64,000 nt of DNA, from positions 124,597,983 through 124,661,982 of the forward strand of contig OW121742.1 in the NCBI GenBank assembly GCA_933228675.1, in the 5' to 3' direction. This document shows, piece after piece, positions 59,178-64,000 of this stretch. The position numbers and the translations under genes are program-made. The notes beneath the pieces are model-generated. The model searched no databases, was not told the origin of the DNA, and was given only the letters and a program-made list of their open reading frames with translations. The DNA comes from Stomorhina lunata (taxonomy: Eukaryota; Arthropoda; Insecta; Diptera; Rhiniidae). Position 1 is the first letter of the stretch. Each line of letters opens with the position of its first letter.

Positions 59178-60715
59178 AATAAATTTCCTATAAAAATAGT
59201 TTTTTTTCTAAATTTCTTATAAAAATAAGAAATTTTTGAAAAATTTCCTTTAAAAATTATGAAAAATTTGCTATAAAAATCAAAAATTTTTAAAAATCTT
59301 CTATAAAAATAACAAATTTTTAAAAAAATTTCCTATAAAAATAAAAATTTTTTGAAAATTTCCTATAAAAATAAAAAATTTTTGAAAAATTTTTTATGAA
59401 AATAAGAAATTTTTTAAAATTTTCCTATGAAAATGAGACATTTTTGAAAAATTACCTATAAAAATAAGACATTTTTCAAAAACTTCCTATAAAAATAAAA
59501 AATTTTTGAAAAATTTCTAAAAAAAAAGAAATTTTTGAAAAATTTCATATAAAAATTAGAAATTTGTTAAAAACTTAATATAAAAATAAAAAATTATTGA
59601 ATAATTTCTTAAAAACATAAGAAATTTTTTAAAAATTTCCCATAAACAAGAAATTTTTTAAAAAATTTCCTATAACCATAAGAAATTTTTGAAAAATTTC
59701 GTATAAAAATAAAAAAATTTTGAAAAATTTCCTATACACATAAGAAGTTTTTTAAAAATTTCCTATAAAAATAAGAAGTTTTTGAAAAATTTCCTATGAA
59801 AACAAGAAATTTTTAAAAAATTTCCTACAAAAACAAGAAATTATTGAAAAATTTACTATTCAAATAAAAAAATTTTGAAATATTCTTATAAAATTAAGAA
59901 ATTTTTAAAAAGTTTTCTATAAAAATAACAATTTTTTTTTTTATAAATAATATATTTATTGTTAAATATATTTATTTTTAAAAAAATTTCATTAAAATAG
60001 GAAATTTTTGAAAAATTTCCTATAAAAATAGGAAATTTTTGAAAAATTTCCTAGAAAAATAGGAAATTTTTGAAAAATTTCCTACAAAAATAGGAAATTT
60101 TTGAAAAATTTCCTACAAAAATAGGAAATTTTTGAAAAATTTCCTATAAAAATAGGAAATTTTTGAAAAATTTCCTATAAAAATAGAAAATTTTTGAAAA
60201 ATTTCCTATAAAAATAGAAAATTTTTGAAAAATTTCCTATAAAACTAGAAAATTTTTGAAAAATTTTCTATAAAAATAAAAAAATTTTGAAAAATTTCCT
60301 ATAAAAATAGAAAATTTTTGAAAAATTTCTTATAAAAATAGAAAATTTTTGAAAAATTTCTTATAAAAATAGAAAATTTTTGAAAAATTTCCTATAAAAA
60401 TGAGAAATTTTTTTAAATTTTTTATAAAAATGAAAAAAATTTTTAAAATTTCCTATAAAAATAAAAAAATTTTTAAAAATTTCCGATAAAAATAAGAAGT
60501 CTTTAAAAATTTCTTATAAAAATAAGAAATTCTTGAAAAAATTCAAATAAAAATAAGAAATATTTGAATATAAAAATCAGAAATTTTTTAAAAATTTTCT
60601 GGAAAAAATAGAAAATTTATGAAAAATTTCCAACAAAAATAGAAAATTTTCTTTGAAAATAGAAAAATTTTGAAAAATTTTCTTTAAAAATAGGAAATTT
60701 TTCAAAAAAGAAAAT
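59178..60715. repeat. Family B minisatellite, reverse orientation
   Basis: About 49 copies. The left part (to 59,990) is diverged. The block 60,000-60,380 is nearly uniform CCTATAAAAATAGGAAA or AGAAA type. It faces the forward array at 62.2-63.4 kb across a 1.46-kb spacer. Confidence 0.94.
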
Positions 60716-62171
60716 TGTATTCTGGTTTATCTACTCGTATGATTAATGATAATTGCCATAAATCAATTAAATATTACTCATACGTCACTGTAAATTTCCT
60801 TTTGTCCTTGTTTTTTTCATTCAATTTTTAAAACTTTTACAGCTCATTGCCTGTCTTCTCTAAATAATTCTTCTTGTTTTTGTGGATGTCTAGAAGGAAG
60901 TCTATATAGTTGTATGAGATCATTAGAAAAATGTAGATTAAAAATTTTTATTGTTTGATGCTAAACAATTAAAACACATGTCGGAACATGTGTGCTCGAA
61001 AGTTTATGTGTCCTTGTAAGTTTCTGTTTGAAAAAAGGTCCTTAACTAACAATCATTGAAGTCGTAGTTGTAGTTGTAGTTGGTGGCAAAAGTAATTGAC
61101 ATTTAAGGCATTTTTCCAAGATTTCGCATGTGTGTAAAGGATTTTTCATTCATATTGTCTGACTAGTGTGAGCATGATGTGAAGGAGTTTTGGGAAAATT
61201 TTCTATAAACTTAAGAACTTTATAAACCTCGTTTTTTTGCCAGCACACGACAATGACTAGAGCATCATTAAGTAGAAGAAAATTCCTAATAAAATTCCAA
61301 CTCAAATAGAAAAACCAAATGTTCACATATTTGTTGGGAAGGGGAATTGAGGACATTAAAGGATGTTTTACTACTAACTTAAATATAAAGATGATTATAC
61401 CCACATTTCATATACAAAAAATTCTTTACTCAAGTTTTCAGCAAACCCAAACATACACATACATACACGGATACATATAAAGTCTTAATAATTTCTTTAA
61501 GTATGTTGACATTCTTAAGATAATCTAAAGGATTCTAGAGCAAGGAGAAGAAAAAATTATAAAAAAAATAATCAAAATCAACAAAATTTTTAAACATTTC
61601 TTAAACAAGAAAAAGGATTTAAGAAGAAATTTAAAAAAAAAATTTAAAAGACCTAATAGAAATAAAAATGCTTAAATATTTGAATTATAAATAAAAGCAA
61701 ATCATTTTTATTAAAATTCTTTAATAAATATTAAAATTTTTCAAGAAAAATATATAAAAAATGCTATAAATTTCCCAGTTATCTTGTGAATAATTTGCAA
61801 TACATACATATTTGTAATGATATTGATTAAAATTTTAATTTTTTATTTGTCTGCTTTTTAGGTTTTCAGGGCAATGAGAAAAATAACATAGAAAAAATTT
61901 GTAACAAAAATATTTTGATGAAATTGATATTTGTAAATGAAATTAATGCCAAAGGGCTCTTACAAAAAAAGCCACAACCATTGTGTTAAAAATAAAATTT
62001 ACAAACGAAATAGGGGAAAACATAGATAAATTTGATAGAAAAAAAAAGGAAATTAAAGTAGAAATTTTTGCTATAAATTTGCCTCAACAAAAAATTTTTC
62101 AGAGAAGTCAAAATTGGCTAAAGAATTAAAAAATTAAATTAAATTATTTTAAATTTAAAAAAAAATCAATT
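60716..62171. other. Single-copy loop between inverted family B arrays
   Basis: An acceptor-like TTAAAACTTTTACAG ends at 60,842 (+), followed by 37 open codons in one frame that are cysteine-rich (HCLSSLNNSSCFCGCL) to TGA at 60,956; no donor, unrecognised. An 84-codon minus-strand frame (61,150-61,404) is hydrophobic and not convincing. The remainder is AT-rich. Confidence 0.5.
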
Positions 62172-63440
62172 TTATAGGATATTTTTCAAAAATTTTCTAT
62201 TTTTATAGGAAATTTTTCAAAAATTTTCTATTTTTATAGGAAATTTTTCAAAAATTTTCTATTTTTATAGGAAATTTTTCAAAAATTTTCTATTTTTATA
62301 GGAAATTTATCAAAAATTTTCTATTTTTATAGGAAATTTTTCAAAAATTTTCTAGTTTTATAGGAAATTTTTCAAAAATTTTCTAGTTTTATAGGAAATT
62401 TTTCAAAAATTTTCTATTTTTATAGGAAATTTTTCAAAAATTTTCAATTTTTATAGGAAATTTTTCAAAAATTTTCTATTTTTATAGGAAAATTTTTCAA
62501 AAATTTTCTATTTTTATAGGAAATTTTTCAAAAATTTTCTATTTTTATAGAAAATTTTTCAAAAATTTTCTATTTTTATAGGAAATTTTTCAAAAATTTT
62601 CTATTTTTATAGAAAATTTTTCAAAAATTTTTCAAAAATTTTCTATTTTTATAGGAAATTTTTCAAAAATTTTCTATTTTTATAGGAAATTTTTCAAAAA
62701 TTTTCTATTTTTATAGGAAATTTTTCAAAAATTTTCTATTTTTATAGGAAATTTTTCAAAAATTTTCTATTTTTATAGGAAATTTTTCAAAAATTTTCTA
62801 TTTTTATAGGAAATTTTTCAAAAATTTTTTATTTTTATAGGAAATTTGTCAAAAATTTTCTATTTTTATAGGAAATTTTTCAAAAATTTTCTATTTTTAT
62901 AGGAAATTTTTCAAAAATTTTCTATTTTTATAAGAAATTTTTCAAAAATTTTCTATTTTTATAGGAAATTTTTCAAAAATTTTCTATTTTTATAGGAAAT
63001 TTTTCAAAAATTTTCTATTTTTATAGGAAATTTTTCAAAAATTTTCTATTTTGATAGGAAATTTTTCAAAAATTTTCTATTTTTATAGGAAATTTTTCAA
63101 AAATTTTCTATTTTTATAGGAAATTTTTCAAAAATTTTCTATTTTTATAGGAAATTTTTCAAAAATTTTCTATTTTTATAGGAAATTTTTCAAAAATTTT
63201 CTATTTTTATAGGAAATTTTTCAAAAATTTTCTATTTTTATAGGAAATTTTTCAAAAATTTTCTATTTTTATAGGAAATTTTTCAAAAATTTTTTATTTT
63301 TGTATTAAATTTTTTAAAAAATGTCTGCTTTTATAGGAAATTTTTTAAAAAATGTCTACTTTTATAGGAAATTTTTAAAAAGTTGTCTATTTTCAAAGGA
63401 AATTTGTTAAAAATTTTGTGTTTTGGTAAGAGATTTTTAA
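62172..63440. repeat. Family B minisatellite, forward orientation, homogeneous
   Basis: About 41 copies of the 31-bp unit, the great majority identical (TTTTCTATTTTTATAGG form) from 62,190 to 63,290, with one inserted TTTTTCAAAAA at about 62,625. It is the most uniform family B array and so probably the most recently amplified or corrected. The last 150 nt are diverged. Confidence 0.96.
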
Positions 63441-64000
63441 CGAAATTTTGCAAAATAACTTCAAACGAAAACGATTGTACTTTCATATATACAAATACAC
63501 TCTATTTTAAAATTAAATGAACACCAGCAACAAGAAAAGTTTCAACTTAATGCTATAGCTTGAAAATAAATGCAAGAGTTTACTTTTGGGCGAGGGGTGT
63601 GAGAGGATAGCGCAGACTATAGAACACTTGTCAGGGAATGTGAAAATCATATGTGGTGATGGTATGAGTTTCAGGCCCAATGTGTGTGGATGGTTATGAA
63701 CACATACACATGAATAAACTTGTATGTTTTCAAAAGACTCAAACCGAGTGTATAAATGGTTGTGTTTAAGTGTAAATAAATGTACAAAATTATAAGTGTT
63801 TGTGTAGGATGCGGCCATTTCTTTTTTGTTTTCACTTTGAAAGAGATTGAAGGAGGTATGAGAGATTATTATAGGGTTCTTTTTCTGTTGGTTGCTTAAG
63901 GCCGTTGTTATGCTAGAATGAATGAAATAATGACTGACATTTTTTGGTCGCCGTCGTCGTCCTTCATTCAAGCTGTGTTTTTCGTTTTCATTGTTTCTTT
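63441..64000. other. Single-copy end region with longest non-repeat ORF
   Basis: Less AT-rich than average. A 152-codon minus-strand frame (63,513-63,971) starts MNEGRRRRPKNVS and is rich in His, Ser and Phe. A frame of this length is only marginally unexpected in 64 kb of such DNA. It shows no domain, signal peptide or recognisable family. A hydrophobic C-terminal tail (IKLKLFLLLVFI) is the only feature. I regard it as probably non-coding. Confidence 0.45.

Noticed and set aside
60810..60958. Cys-rich 37-codon exon after the acceptor at 60,842
   Set aside because: No donor, no recognisable cysteine spacing, one open frame of a length common by chance.
61835..61870. Second ratchet point at CTTTTTAG/GTTTTC
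   Set aside because: GTTTTC is a poor 5' splice site.
63513..63971. 152-codon minus-strand frame as a gene
   Set aside because: Length is near the chance expectation for 64 kb; composition is His/Ser/Phe-rich and no domain is recognisable. Kept only as a note in the interval entry.

Overview
This window looks like non-coding DNA from a higher dipteran (fly) genome, most likely the inside of one or more giant introns or an intergenic satellite-rich domain. The basis is very high A+T, scattered CAA/TTG and CAG ('opa'-type) trinucleotide patches, CA/TG microsatellites, fly-like splice signals, and no bacterial-style gene packing. The species cannot be named from the sequence. I found no protein-coding gene, tRNA, rRNA or transposon-encoded enzyme that I can identify. 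The long open frames are translations of tandem repeats whose period is a multiple of 3, or whose unit lacks stop codons.

More than half of the window (about 36-37 kb by my boundaries) is tandem repeat. There are four A/T-rich families with palindromic monomers. Family A (0.4-2.0, 28.6-31.7, 32.8-34.3, 35.5-37.5, 39.2-41.3, 44.8-45.2, 45.8-46.8, 48.2-49.1, 50.4-52.3 and 53.5-55.0 kb) has a 30-33 bp unit. It carries a constant palindrome TTTTTCTATAGAAAAA (or the CTATATAG form) plus a second module, in most arrays GTC-N7-GAC, whose 7-nt core differs from array to array. Family B (9.1-11.5, 18.4-18.7, 21.6-23.4, 42.8-43.9, 56.6-58.2, 59.2-60.7 and 62.2-63.4 kb) has a 31 bp unit made of two interlocked palindromes and occurs in both orientations. 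Family C (24.5-27.2 kb) is built round GTTCGAAAATTCGAAC. Family D (2.9-5.5 kb) is a degenerate array round AGTAAAAAATTTTGTACT. There are also simple satellites: a 10-bp unit (6.6-7.3 kb), a 12-bp unit (13.1-17.1 kb, and inverted at 18.7-19.6 kb) and a 16-bp unit (20.6-21.0 kb).

Several arrays form inverted pairs: the 12-mer arrays, family A 50.4-52.3 against 53.5-55.0, and family B 59.2-60.7 against 62.2-63.4. A compact foldback element with about 288-bp arms sits at 21.7-22.4 kb inside a family B array. Read-through transcripts would carry long double-stranded stems.

The 0.4-1.8 kb islands between arrays hold AT-rich single-copy DNA with microsatellites, plus a few signals worth testing. 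The best is a juxtaposed 3' and 5' splice site at 56,108/56,109 (+), the form of a recursive-splicing ratchet point in a long intron. There are weaker candidate short exons at 7,517-7,560 (+), 38,177-38,286 (+) and 55,012-55,088 (-). These are on both strands and unproven, so they do not yet define a gene.
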